A stretch of DNA of 30,182 nt from Firmicutes bacterium UBA5420 (GTDB lineage Bacteria > Bacillota > Limnochordia > Darwinibacteriales > Darwinibacteriaceae): assembly GCA_002409455.1 (NCBI GenBank), contig DHNI01000138.1, positions 24,178 to 54,359 on the forward strand, in the 5' to 3' direction. The stretch's first letter is position 1, and each line of letters starts with the position of its first letter. A program made the translations under genes and the position numbers. Below are positions 7,658-13,899 of this stretch, piece after piece. The notes beneath the pieces were generated by a model, which saw only the letters and a list, made by a program, of their open reading frames with translations, ran no database searches and was not told the origin of the DNA.

Positions 7658-7882
7658 CTACAATACGGAATAACCTCGTTCTTCTAATGCCACCTTGATC
7701 ACATCTAAATCTAGGCCTCTCATCGCTGCACCTTTAGGAATCGTCATCACCCGCCCTACAGTACGAAGCATGCCCGGGTTGGTGATACTGTCAAAACCCA
7801 CATCACGCATAATTTCAATCAACTCAGGATGTTCTTGCACCAACTCATAGACTGTCTTGGTCAGATCAATGGTTTTCGCCAT
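7658..7882 (-). CDS. DUF1858 domain protein
   Basis: A 74-residue protein that consists almost entirely of a DUF1858 domain: IDLTKTVYELVQEHPELIEI, then the MRDVGFDSITNPGMLRTVGR turn and VMTIPKGAAMRGLD. The domain is found alone and attached to redox and hybrid-cluster proteins; its biochemical role is not settled. The typical cysteine of some relatives is absent. ATG 7882 has AGGTGG 9 bases upstream inside the end of the diguanylate cyclase gene, and only one base separates the two reading frames, so translation is probably coupled. Confidence 0.9.
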   Translation of the reverse strand: MAKTIDLTKTVYELVQEHPELIEIMRDVGFDSITNPGMLRTVGRVMTIPKGAAMRGLDLDVIKVALEERGYSVL

Positions 7883-7883
7883 C

Positions 7884-9059
7884 TCAACTAGCCACCTCGC
7901 TTATTACCTGTACGCTATTTCTTCCAGAGCGTTTTGCTTCGTATAATGCCCGATCGGCACGGTGGTAATAATCCCGTGCTCCTTCGGTACCTTGGAGAGC
8001 AGCAACACCGAAACTGGCCGTAATGCGTATCGTCGCTTGATCCACTGTGAACTCATGGTCTTCAATGGTTTTTCTAAGCCTTTCTGCCAGAGCTAACGCT
8101 TGCTCTTGGGCAGCGTGGGAAGCCAAAATCACAAATTCTTCTCCCCCAAGGCGAACGACCGTGCTACTCTCACATAAGTTCTCCTGTAATAGCTGGGCAA
8201 AGGCACGAAGTAGATCGTCACCGGCCAGGTGCCCATAGGTATCATTAACGAACTTGAAATGATCAATGTCACACATGATCAAAGAAGACTCGATTTGACC
8301 GCGCTTAACTAGCGCTACTTCCCGTTCTACGAGCTCATCTAAAAAATGCCTATTGGGAAGACCTGTCAGTGAGTCATGGTAGGCCATTTGGGTTAATTGG
8401 GTTTGTTGCTTGGCAATCGTCTTTTCCTGAAGCCTTGCTCTACGAAAGTGTTGCCAATTTACAATGGATAAAGCCAGTCCCATGGCGTTCGCCACTAAGC
8501 CATTAATCAAAATGGAGCTCAACATGTTCGTCGATAAAGTGCCGAAAAACACGAAGGCGAGCCGAAAGGCAATAAAAGACAGGAAGAAAATAAGAAGGGA
8601 GTTTCTGGGAGGCACGTAGTAGAAGGTACCCACAACCGTTATACAGATCAGGAAGGGAGTAATGCTAGCCATCACTAAGGTGTCAATGACTGCGATCCCA
8701 AGCCCTGTTGCGAGAACATAGGCCACAACGGTGTAAACCAAGATCGTTTGTATCTTGAAGCTCGCCTTCCTCCCCTTGATGATCCAGGCAACGATCCAAA
8801 CCCCCAAATCTAGCACGCTGATCAGTAAATTCGCCTTGATGATGAGCTCGCGCCACAATATTTCCGTAGCCCCTGTTGGCTCTTCCTGAAACCAAAAGCC
8901 CAGAGCAGCTAAGAAATTGCCCACCGCCATCACCGGGGCAGTCCACAAAATACGCTGCACAGTGGCAACAATTGCATCCTTTGTGATCTCACCGTCGACA
9001 GCGCGTCGAGACGATAGATTATCCCGTAAAAGCCCCAATCTGGATCGAGACTTTCTCAT
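7884..9059 (-). CDS. Membrane-bound diguanylate cyclase (GGDEF protein)
   Basis: Makes cyclic di-GMP from two GTP. The 391-residue product has about 30 soluble residues, a block of roughly six hydrophobic segments (about residues 30-205), a short helical linker (RARLQEKTIAKQQTQLTQMA) and a GGDEF domain starting at YHDSLTGLPNRH. The active-site motif is GGEEF, preceded by DIDHFKFVNDTYGH, so it should be active. The product-inhibition I-site RxxD five residues before GGEEF is lost (CESS), so feedback inhibition is not expected. The membrane region is not a recognisable ligand-binding domain. ATG 9059 is preceded by GGGGGGAT at suitable distance; the frame opens at 9074. It is preceded by a long structured leader with a terminator and is coupled to DUF1858 downstream. 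Confidence 0.95.
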   Translation of the reverse strand: MRKSRSRLGLLRDNLSSRRAVDGEITKDAIVATVQRILWTAPVMAVGNFLAALGFWFQEEPTGATEILWRELIIKANLLISVLDLGVWIVAWIIKGRKASFKIQTILVYTVVAYVLATGLGIAVIDTLVMASITPFLICITVVGTFYYVPPRNSLLIFFLSFIAFRLAFVFFGTLSTNMLSSILINGLVANAMGLALSIVNWQHFRRARLQEKTIAKQQTQLTQMAYHDSLTGLPNRHFLDELVEREVALVKRGQIESSLIMCDIDHFKFVNDTYGHLAGDDLLRAFAQLLQENLCESSTVVRLGGEEFVILASHAAQEQALALAERLRKTIEDHEFTVDQATIRITASFGVAALQGTEGARDYYHRADRALYEAKRSGRNSVQVISEVAS

Positions 9060-9084
9060 CACGATCCCCCCCATCCCACAAAAC

Positions 9085-9116
9085 CTTATTCGGACTTATT
9101 CGCATTCTACTAGAAT
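9085..9116. repeat. Short direct and inverted repeats before the diguanylate cyclase gene
   Basis: CTTATTCG occurs at 9085-9092 and 9095-9102 (10-base period, one helical turn) and is followed by the perfect palindrome ATTCTA-C-TAGAAT at 9104-9116. They lie between the leader terminator and the gene start, so they could form a protein site or part of an RNA fold. No family is recognised. Confidence 0.35.
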
Positions 9117-9125
9117 AGTCCTGCC

Positions 9126-9166
9126 AAAAAAAACAGGCTTGATCGTTTCTAAACGACCAAACCTGT
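9126..9166 (-). terminator. Strong intrinsic terminator in the leader of the diguanylate cyclase gene
   Basis: On the minus strand bases 9151-9166 and 9133-9148 form a 16-bp stem in which every position pairs (two G-U pairs), with a tiny loop, followed by eight T residues (complement of 9126-9133). It lies 67 bases before the cyclase start and 144 bases after the stop of the CD3324 gene, which is consistent with attenuation or with the 3' end of a small RNA. Confidence 0.88.
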
Positions 9167-9189
9167 CATCGTGTGGCAATCTAGCTTTG

Positions 9190-9228
9190 CTAGAGTTTGC
9201 CATACCTCCTGAAGATCATCTTGATCAT
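9190..9228 (-). CDS. Possible 12-residue leader peptide before the diguanylate cyclase
   Basis: Encodes MIKMIFRRYGKL. ATG 9219 (the internal Met) has GGGGGG nine bases upstream; ATG 9228 has it immediately adjacent. Two consecutive AGG arginine codons lie in the middle and the stop codon falls inside the hairpin 9174-9202, so ribosomes on this ORF would alter the fold. There is no homology argument, only position and ribosome binding site. Confidence 0.25.
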   Translation of the reverse strand: MIKMIFRRYGKL

Positions 9229-9263
9229 CCCCCCTTCGCAAGAATTGTGGGTCCCACGTCTCT

Positions 9264-9272
9264 ATTGTATCA
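9264..9272 (-). promoter_or_regulatory. Extended -10 promoter for the leader RNA
   Basis: On the minus strand TGATACAAT matches TGnTATAAT with one mismatch. No convincing -35 is present, as is common for extended -10 promoters. It lies about 38 bases after the stop of the CD3324 gene. Confidence 0.4.
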
Positions 9273-9309
9273 TCAGAATAACGCTACACCTCTAAAGATT
9301 GCTTGGGAG

Positions 9310-9579
9310 TTATTCTTTCCGGCTAGCACTAATGATCTTGCGAATGCTATCGTAGCTTAGATGATACTGTTCCATCAGGGAATGTATACTCTCGCCCTGG
9401 GCAGCCTTGCGTGCAATCTCGCTGTTTCGCTTATAGATTTGACGACGCGTTCCATTCACTTCACCCCACCCTAACCGCTCTTCTGGTCGCTTGGGAATAT
9501 ATAGTTCTACTCCCTGTACATACTCCTGAATAGCTTCGAGTAGCGTTTCTGGCAGCACATCTTCTGCTTTAATATACAT
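9310..9579 (-). CDS. CD3324-family helix-turn-helix protein
   Basis: An 89-residue protein of the CD3324 family, small Firmicutes proteins with a C-terminal homeodomain-like HTH related in outline to Mor-type activators. It begins MYIKAEDVLPETLLEAIQEY, continues with VELYIPKRP and a GTRRQIYKRNSEIA basic helix, and ends with the HTH (SIHSLMEQYHLSYDSIRKII). Probably a DNA-binding regulator; no target is known. ATG 9579 is chosen by similarity to the family N-terminus; a TTG at 9588 in the same frame lies very close to the AAAGGGGG ribosome binding site. The ribosome binding site and start are embedded in a long inverted repeat. It sits between the chemotaxis receptor and the diguanylate cyclase, both on the same strand. 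Confidence 0.88.
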   Translation of the reverse strand: MYIKAEDVLPETLLEAIQEYVQGVELYIPKRPEERLGWGEVNGTRRQIYKRNSEIARKAAQGESIHSLMEQYHLSYDSIRKIISASRKE

Positions 9580-9580
9580 A

Positions 9581-9686
9581 AAGGCCAACGTCCCCCTTTA
9601 TCTCTAGTAGCTTGGGCGTTGGCCTTCTTCATGACAAATAAGAGCTGAGAACTGCTCTCAACTACCTACATGCGGCAGGCCAACGC
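9581..9686 (-). promoter_or_regulatory. Candidate three-segment translational switch before the CD3324 gene
   Basis: In the minus-strand RNA, segment 1 is GCGTTGGCCT (9686-9677), segment 2 is AAGGCCAACGCCC (9626-9614) and segment 3 is ACGTTGGCCTT (9591-9581). Segment 2 can pair perfectly over 10 bp with segment 1 or over 10 bp with segment 3; the latter extends by three G-C pairs past a one-base bulge into the GGGGG of the CD3324 ribosome binding site and ends two bases from its ATG. The two pairings exclude each other. Segment 1 lies inside the 21-codon ORF 9658-9723, so ribosomes there would favour 2:3 pairing and close the CD3324 start, or a change in stalling would open it. The double-stranded repeats could alternatively be DNA operators. 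Confidence 0.55.
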
Positions 9687-9723
9687 TTCTGGTTACAAAC
9701 ACATATATTGAACGGCTAATCAT
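9658..9723 (-). CDS. Putative 21-residue leader peptide
   Basis: A complete ORF starting MISRSIYVFVTRS and ending GLPHVGS. ATG 9723 has GAGGTG 6 bases upstream, a better ribosome binding site than that of many full genes here. It starts about 30 bases downstream of a plausible promoter and 78 bases after the stop of the chemotaxis receptor. Codons 13-16 form segment 1 of the switch described at 9581-9686 and the stop codon opens a small hairpin (TGAGA / TCTCA). No relative is recognised; the case rests on position, ribosome binding site and RNA pairing. Confidence 0.45.
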   Translation of the reverse strand: MISRSIYVFVTRSVGLPHVGS

Positions 9724-9759
9724 CTGGCCCACCTCACTTTCTTCTCTTTTCTTTAGCAT

Positions 9760-9788
9760 ATACTAAGAATCGCTAAACGGCAAGGCAA
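9760..9788 (-). promoter_or_regulatory. Possible promoter of the leader peptide-CD3324 unit
   Basis: On the minus strand TTGCCT (complement of 9783-9788) and TAGTAT (complement of 9760-9765) are 17 bases apart, each matching 4 of 6 consensus positions. It begins 13 bases after the receptor stop codon. Confidence 0.4.
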
Positions 9789-9801
9789 AGTCCTTTCGGA
9801 T

Positions 9802-11706
9802 TTATTCTTTCCGCTCGAGCTCAAACTGGTGCACGAGCTCTTGCAGACGTTCCGACATCTGGCTAAGTTCCTGAGCTGAAACGGCGATGGAATCGATGGA
9901 AGCTGATTGTTCCTCGGTTGTGGCTGCCAGTTGTTGACTGCCACTTGCGATCCATTCAATTCGATCAGAAACGCTCAAGATGGCGGAGGTAATCTGTTCA
10001 ATTTCGGTAATGATGGAATTGAGTAGCTTACCACTGTGTTCTACTGCCTCCGCACTTGCTTCGGCGTCAGCCGCACCTTCGTGAATGCCCTCAACCGTAC
10101 GGCCTGTTTCTGCCTGGATGCTGCGCACCAGATCAATGATCTTCGTGGTTGAACGGGCTGATTGCTCCGCTAAACTGCGCACCTCTTCAGCCACCACTGC
10201 AAAACCGCGGCCATGTTCACCAGCTCTAGCAGCTTCTATCGCTGCATTAAGAGCTAATAGATTGGTTTGGTCGGCAATTCCAGTAATCACTTCCACAATC
10301 TGCCCTATTTCCTTCGACTGTTCGCCGAGGTCACTCACGATTCGTGCCATTTCGGCCATACTAGCCTTAAGTTCATTGGTCATGGTAACAGCTCTGTTCA
10401 CTGCTTTGCTACCTTCTGTGGCCGAGGTTTGAATCCCTTCGGCGGCATCGACCATATGCTGCACATCATCCTTCATCCCTTGCACTGTTGAGGCGAATTC
10501 ATTGGTCGTACTGGCCACCTCTTCGATGGAAGCACTATTTTGCTCCGTGGAGGCTGAAAGCTCTTGACTCGAGAGAGCGGTTCTAGAAGAAGCAGCATAG
10601 ACCTCCTTCAAAACCGTACTCAAGGAATCTTGCATCTCCACAATACCACGAGCCATCACCCCAAGCTCATCTTTTTTCTTCGACAAGGCGGGTGGAACAG
10701 GCTCATAGAGTACCCTCGAGCTAATCAGGGCTATGTGGTCATTGACCATCTCCACCGATTTGACAATGCCAGATGCAATATGGTAAAGCACCACAGCAAT
10801 CACAACGAAAGCTAGACCCGCAAGGATTACTGTAAGCAAAGCCCTTTTCGCCATGGTTGTAGCCACGATATCAAGTGCAACCCCTACATTTACGGCCCCA
10901 TAATACTCATCTTCTACATAGAGAGGCATGAGGATATCGTAGACAGTCTCATCTGTTCCAGGATAGGTAGAAAGAACATAAAAGTTGGTTCTATTGCGGA
11001 GCGCCTCCGCTTTGGCATCATCGGTAAAGAGTGTGCCTTTCGTGAGATTACCCGTTGAAGCCTCGAATTGATCCTCCCGGTCTAAGATAGCCGCGTAAGA
11101 AAGGGTAGCACCGCTCACTAGATCCGCCACCAAGTTCTCAGTGCTGAACTGTTCGGTGAGTGCTTGTACATCGTTGGCCTCGATCCCCACTTGCACCATG
11201 TAACCACCAGGAGCCATCTTGTATCCATACTTGTAGTAATTGTCGCTTTCGCTATCTTTGCGGATCTCCTCGGCTCGGTGATCTTGTCCACTTTGCATAA
11301 ACAAAAACGCGGGATGATCAAGAGGGGCTTGCCAATTGACGTAATCCCCAAAGGCTGAGGCGATAATCATGCCTTGTGGATTGTACCAGTGAATGGCCCC
11401 GACCCCCAGAGCTTCTGCAATTGAGGTAAGGTACGCATCGCTCAACTCTGCTTCGTCCACGACCAAATCTGCAACACGAAAAAGGGTGTCCTCTAACAAA
11501 GCATTAACTGTGGCAAGCGAGACAGCATTCGCTTCTACCCGCGCCTTTACATGCTGTGTCACAGCTAGGCCAGCTAAGCGCTTTTGTTCCATGGTCTCTT
11601 GATAAGAGGAATAAAGACTGGCTATGGCCAGCAAGGTAATCCCCAGAAAGACCAGCACCAAAGGGACGATCACAATTTTCACACGCACGGAGTTCCTTTT
11701 CTTCAT
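9802..11706 (-). CDS. Methyl-accepting chemotaxis protein with periplasmic-type sensor domain
   Basis: A membrane chemoreceptor that controls CheA activity. The 634 residues show TM1 (about 11-33), an extracellular sensor of about 250 residues with Cache-like features (WYNPQGMIIASAFG, then a second half ending in LMPLYVEDEYYGAVNVGV), TM2 (about 288-311), a HAMP region and a cytoplasmic coiled-coil signalling domain. The hairpin tip is unmistakable: ITGIADQTNLLALNAAIEAA followed by RAGEHGRGFAVVAEEVRSLA. Gln/Glu-rich helices before and after could be methylation sites. ATG 11706 has GGAGG 8 bases upstream. It follows galE by 77 bases on the same strand. No che or flagellar gene is in the window, so it reports to a remote array. 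The ligand is unknown. Confidence 0.97.
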   Translation of the reverse strand: MKKRNSVRVKIVIVPLVLVFLGITLLAIASLYSSYQETMEQKRLAGLAVTQHVKARVEANAVSLATVNALLEDTLFRVADLVVDEAELSDAYLTSIAEALGVGAIHWYNPQGMIIASAFGDYVNWQAPLDHPAFLFMQSGQDHRAEEIRKDSESDNYYKYGYKMAPGGYMVQVGIEANDVQALTEQFSTENLVADLVSGATLSYAAILDREDQFEASTGNLTKGTLFTDDAKAEALRNRTNFYVLSTYPGTDETVYDILMPLYVEDEYYGAVNVGVALDIVATTMAKRALLTVILAGLAFVVIAVVLYHIASGIVKSVEMVNDHIALISSRVLYEPVPPALSKKKDELGVMARGIVEMQDSLSTVLKEVYAASSRTALSSQELSASTEQNSASIEEVASTTNEFASTVQGMKDDVQHMVDAAEGIQTSATEGSKAVNRAVTMTNELKASMAEMARIVSDLGEQSKEIGQIVEVITGIADQTNLLALNAAIEAARAGEHGRGFAVVAEEVRSLAEQSARSTTKIIDLVRSIQAETGRTVEGIHEGAADAEASAEAVEHSGKLLNSIITEIEQITSAILSVSDRIEWIASGSQQLAATTEEQSASIDSIAVSAQELSQMSERLQELVHQFELERKE

Positions 11707-11783
11707 ACAAACGCCTCCATTGATACTGCTACCCCAATATTTTCCACAGATCCTGTTCTACGCCGAGCCTGCGAAACCCTTTG

Positions 11784-12794
11784 TTAGATCGTATTCTCTC
11801 CGCCTTCGTACGATTTTTCAAACCTCCAGGCATCTTGACACATCTCCACAAGGCCGCGTTTGGCCACCCATCCCAGTTCGTCCTTAGCCTTGGTTGCGTC
11901 GGCGTAACACTCGGCAATGTCTCCCGATCTGCGCCCCGCTATTGTGTAGGGAATTCGCAGATTGTTGGCCTCCTCAAAGGCCTGCACCAATTCCAAAACC
12001 GAAGTGCCTCTTCCGGTACCTAGGTTATAAATATGAACCCCAGGAGCTGCTTTTTCCAATGCCACAACATGGCCTTCCGCGAGATCAAGCACATGGATAT
12101 AATCCCGTACGCCAGTGCCATCTATCGTCGCATAGTCATTTCCGAATATCTTTAGCTCTTGAAGTGTACCCTTGGCTACCTGCGTAATATAGGGCATTAA
12201 GTTATTGGGAATACCCTGGGGGGCTTCTCCAATTAATCCGCTGGCGTGGGCCCCCACAGGATTGAAGTAACGGAGTAGTGTTACAGAAAGCTTGGGGTGT
12301 ACTTTGGCTACATCCGACAAAATCCGTTCACACATAGCCTTGGTCTCGCCGTACGGATTCGTTCTGGGTAGCAACTCCATCGTTTCGAAAAATGGAGCTT
12401 GATTGTCACCATAGACTGTGGCAGAGGAACTAAAGACCAAGCGACCGACTCCATGTTTGAGACAATTATCCATGATCACCATCGTACTAAGCAAATTGTT
12501 ACGGTAATATGCCAGGGGGATCTGAACCGACTCTCCCACGGCTTTTAAGCCCGCAAAGTGAATAACACCATCTGGTCTGTGCGTAGAGAAGATTAAATCC
12601 ATGTCTTGATCATCTGTCGCATCAGCACAATAAAAAAGCGGTCGCTTTTTCGTTATTTCGGCAATCCGATCAACCGCTTCGGCCTTACTATTGATCAAAT
12701 TGTCTACGATGATCACATCATGGCCATTATTTAAAAGTTCCACACAGGTATGACTACCGATATAGCCCGCTCCACCGGTCACGAGTATTAGCAT
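11784..12794 (-). CDS. galE: UDP-glucose 4-epimerase
   Basis: Interconverts UDP-glucose and UDP-galactose using bound NAD; Leloir pathway and cell-surface polysaccharide precursor supply. The 336-residue protein starts with the Rossmann loop VTGGAGYIGSHT, has IHFAGLKAVGES, the catalytic SSSATVYG serine and Tyr-x3-Lys (YGETK), and RYFNPVGAH, all diagnostic of the extended short-chain dehydrogenase GalE. NLGTGRGTSVLE and AGRRSGDIAECYAD close the substrate domain. ATG 12794 is chosen because GGGAG lies 8 bases upstream; the open frame runs 16 codons further back. It lies 34 bases behind the pRiA4b-like gene and is probably the last gene of that operon. No other gal gene is near. Confidence 0.97.
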   Translation of the reverse strand: MLILVTGGAGYIGSHTCVELLNNGHDVIIVDNLINSKAEAVDRIAEITKKRPLFYCADATDDQDMDLIFSTHRPDGVIHFAGLKAVGESVQIPLAYYRNNLLSTMVIMDNCLKHGVGRLVFSSSATVYGDNQAPFFETMELLPRTNPYGETKAMCERILSDVAKVHPKLSVTLLRYFNPVGAHASGLIGEAPQGIPNNLMPYITQVAKGTLQELKIFGNDYATIDGTGVRDYIHVLDLAEGHVVALEKAAPGVHIYNLGTGRGTSVLELVQAFEEANNLRIPYTIAGRRSGDIAECYADATKAKDELGWVAKRGLVEMCQDAWRFEKSYEGGENTI

Positions 12795-12828
12795 TTGTTC
12801 TACTCCCTCCACCCTCATCGCTTGTTGA

Positions 12829-13479
12829 TTAATCCCTGGCACTCTTTTCTAGGGATCGCAATCTAACTTGTATTGATTCGCCGTCATACTCTGTAAAGCC
12901 TTGCTGGTTCCCCCATTTTCGGGCTCGATCATGATCAGGATGCTGCGGATTGTTGTAAGCTGTTAAGAATTCTTCGAAACCTGCCAGACCTCCCATGTCT
13001 TCTAGAGGGGCTCCCTGCTCTCCCGCAAGCAAGCTGGGATAATCTAAGATATAGTCTTCTACAACTCTTTCCACCGTCAGGATGATCTCCCAGTTATCCA
13101 CGAAATCATAGAGATAGTCTACTATAGATCCTTCTTGAAGATACGGTGCAATCTTGAACGCATCAGGTTCGCCAACCATGGTACGGAAATTCTCAAGTTG
13201 CTTTGTTGCAAAGGGCGTGTTTAAGGCCAGAAGAGTCTTCTCGATAGCTTCCTGATTTTCCAAGTACTCCTGATAGACCTCGTGTGCTTCTGGATCATTT
13301 GTCACCTTTAGCCTATGATCCGAAAGACGAAAGATGTACAGATGCTTGTCTTTAAAGTTAAAGATCGTTTGGATCACCGCATGGAGCTCACTAAAGCTGG
13401 CTCGTGCGGATAGGAGGACTCTGCGCCAGACTACTGGTTCAGAGTCCCTAAACTCAATTCTAATCTGAAAGGCCTTCAT
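12829..13479 (-). CDS. Plasmid pRiA4b ORF-3-like family protein
   Basis: A 216-residue protein with the start typical of this family: MKAFQIRIEFRDSEPVVWRR, followed by FSELHAVIQTIFNF, a DYLYDFVDNWEIILTVE strand and an acidic middle, ending with the usual region GLAGFEEFLTAYNNPQHPDH. The family is widespread and has no settled biochemical function. ATG 13479 has GGGGG about 6 bases upstream and overlaps the end of the preceding L12-like gene by 20 bases, a sign of translational coupling. It is followed by galE. Confidence 0.88.
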   Translation of the reverse strand: MKAFQIRIEFRDSEPVVWRRVLLSARASFSELHAVIQTIFNFKDKHLYIFRLSDHRLKVTNDPEAHEVYQEYLENQEAIEKTLLALNTPFATKQLENFRTMVGEPDAFKIAPYLQEGSIVDYLYDFVDNWEIILTVERVVEDYILDYPSLLAGEQGAPLEDMGGLAGFEEFLTAYNNPQHPDHDRARKWGNQQGFTEYDGESIQVRLRSLEKSARD

Positions 13480-13765
13480 CTCTTTCCCCCAGGTCAAGTT
13501 CTTGTATATGGTCGTGGGCTTCTTTTAAGCCGAGTCCTGTTGTCTCTCTATACAACTTTATCGCCTTGATCTTCTCCCCCTGCTTCACCAGTTCCTTCAG
13601 TTCTTCCTCTAAAGATTCCAAGATCGTATCGTGAACCCCGAGATGCTTGCTGATTTTTCGCAAGGACTGATTCGCCTCTTCAATCCGCTGGCTTAGCTGA
13701 TTGAGGGCCACCAATATACTCAAAACGGCACTTATAGCCACGATTGCTATGATAATAGTAGCCAT
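13460..13765 (-). CDS. Membrane-anchored protein with ribosomal L7/L12 C-terminal-like segment
   Basis: A 101-residue protein with one N-terminal transmembrane helix (about residues 2-23, ATIIIAIVAISAVLSILVAL), a predicted coiled-coil (RIEEANQSLRKISKHL) and a C-terminal segment ELVKQGEKIKAIKLYRETTG then LGLKEAHDHIQEL. The latter closely resembles the bL12 C-terminal signature (K-x-x-AIK-x-x-RE-x-TGLGLKEAK). In ribosomal L12 this surface recruits translation GTPases; in this small membrane-protein family the role is unknown. ATG 13765 has GGGAGG at good distance. First gene of the operon with the pRiA4b-like protein and galE, divergent from exonuclease III. Confidence 0.8.
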   Translation of the reverse strand: MATIIIAIVAISAVLSILVALNQLSQRIEEANQSLRKISKHLGVHDTILESLEEELKELVKQGEKIKAIKLYRETTGLGLKEAHDHIQELDLGERDEGLSD

Positions 13766-13899
13766 AGCTCGCCTCCCTTCTGGTTTACCCTGTTTTTTCT
13801 CTGTCCACCACCAATTTCCTTCCTAAAAAACGCCGCTGATTTTTGCAAGCAGGAAAGGCTTTTGTGCGTAGAGAATCAGAGGTTGTGAGGAGGTATGTA

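Larger units (their letters stand above)
9126..9257 (-). ncRNA. Candidate structured leader or small RNA upstream of the diguanylate cyclase
   Basis: Transcription from the extended -10 element at 9264-9272 would begin near 9257 and give an RNA of about 130 bases that ends at the strong terminator. Visible structure on the minus strand: the palindrome GTGGGACCCAC near the 5' end; the self-complementary AAGATGATCTT; a 12-bp stem with a 2-base bulge and AAA loop (9174-9202, TGGCAA...TTGCCA outside and TCTAGC/GCTAGA inside); then the terminator hairpin. A 12-codon ORF ends inside the long stem. It could be an attenuator leader for the cyclase or an independent small RNA. I looked for the cyclic di-GMP-I (GEMM) core and did not find it. 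Confidence 0.4.

Noticed and set aside
9099..9203. 35-codon ORF starting MANSSKARLPHDD that runs through the terminator hairpin
   Set aside because: AGGAGG is only one base from its ATG, too close for normal initiation, and the frame is dictated by hairpin sequence; it is more likely incidental.
9126..9257. Cyclic di-GMP-I (GEMM) riboswitch before the diguanylate cyclase
   Set aside because: The leader has a GGCAAAC and an AGCAAAGC string that recall the motif, but the rest of the conserved GEMM core and its second helix are absent and the strings sit in one simple hairpin.
11118..11351. Overlapping long ORFs on both strands within the chemoreceptor gene and other large genes
   Set aside because: They have no ribosome binding site, no recognisable domain and lie wholly inside confidently assigned genes in other frames.
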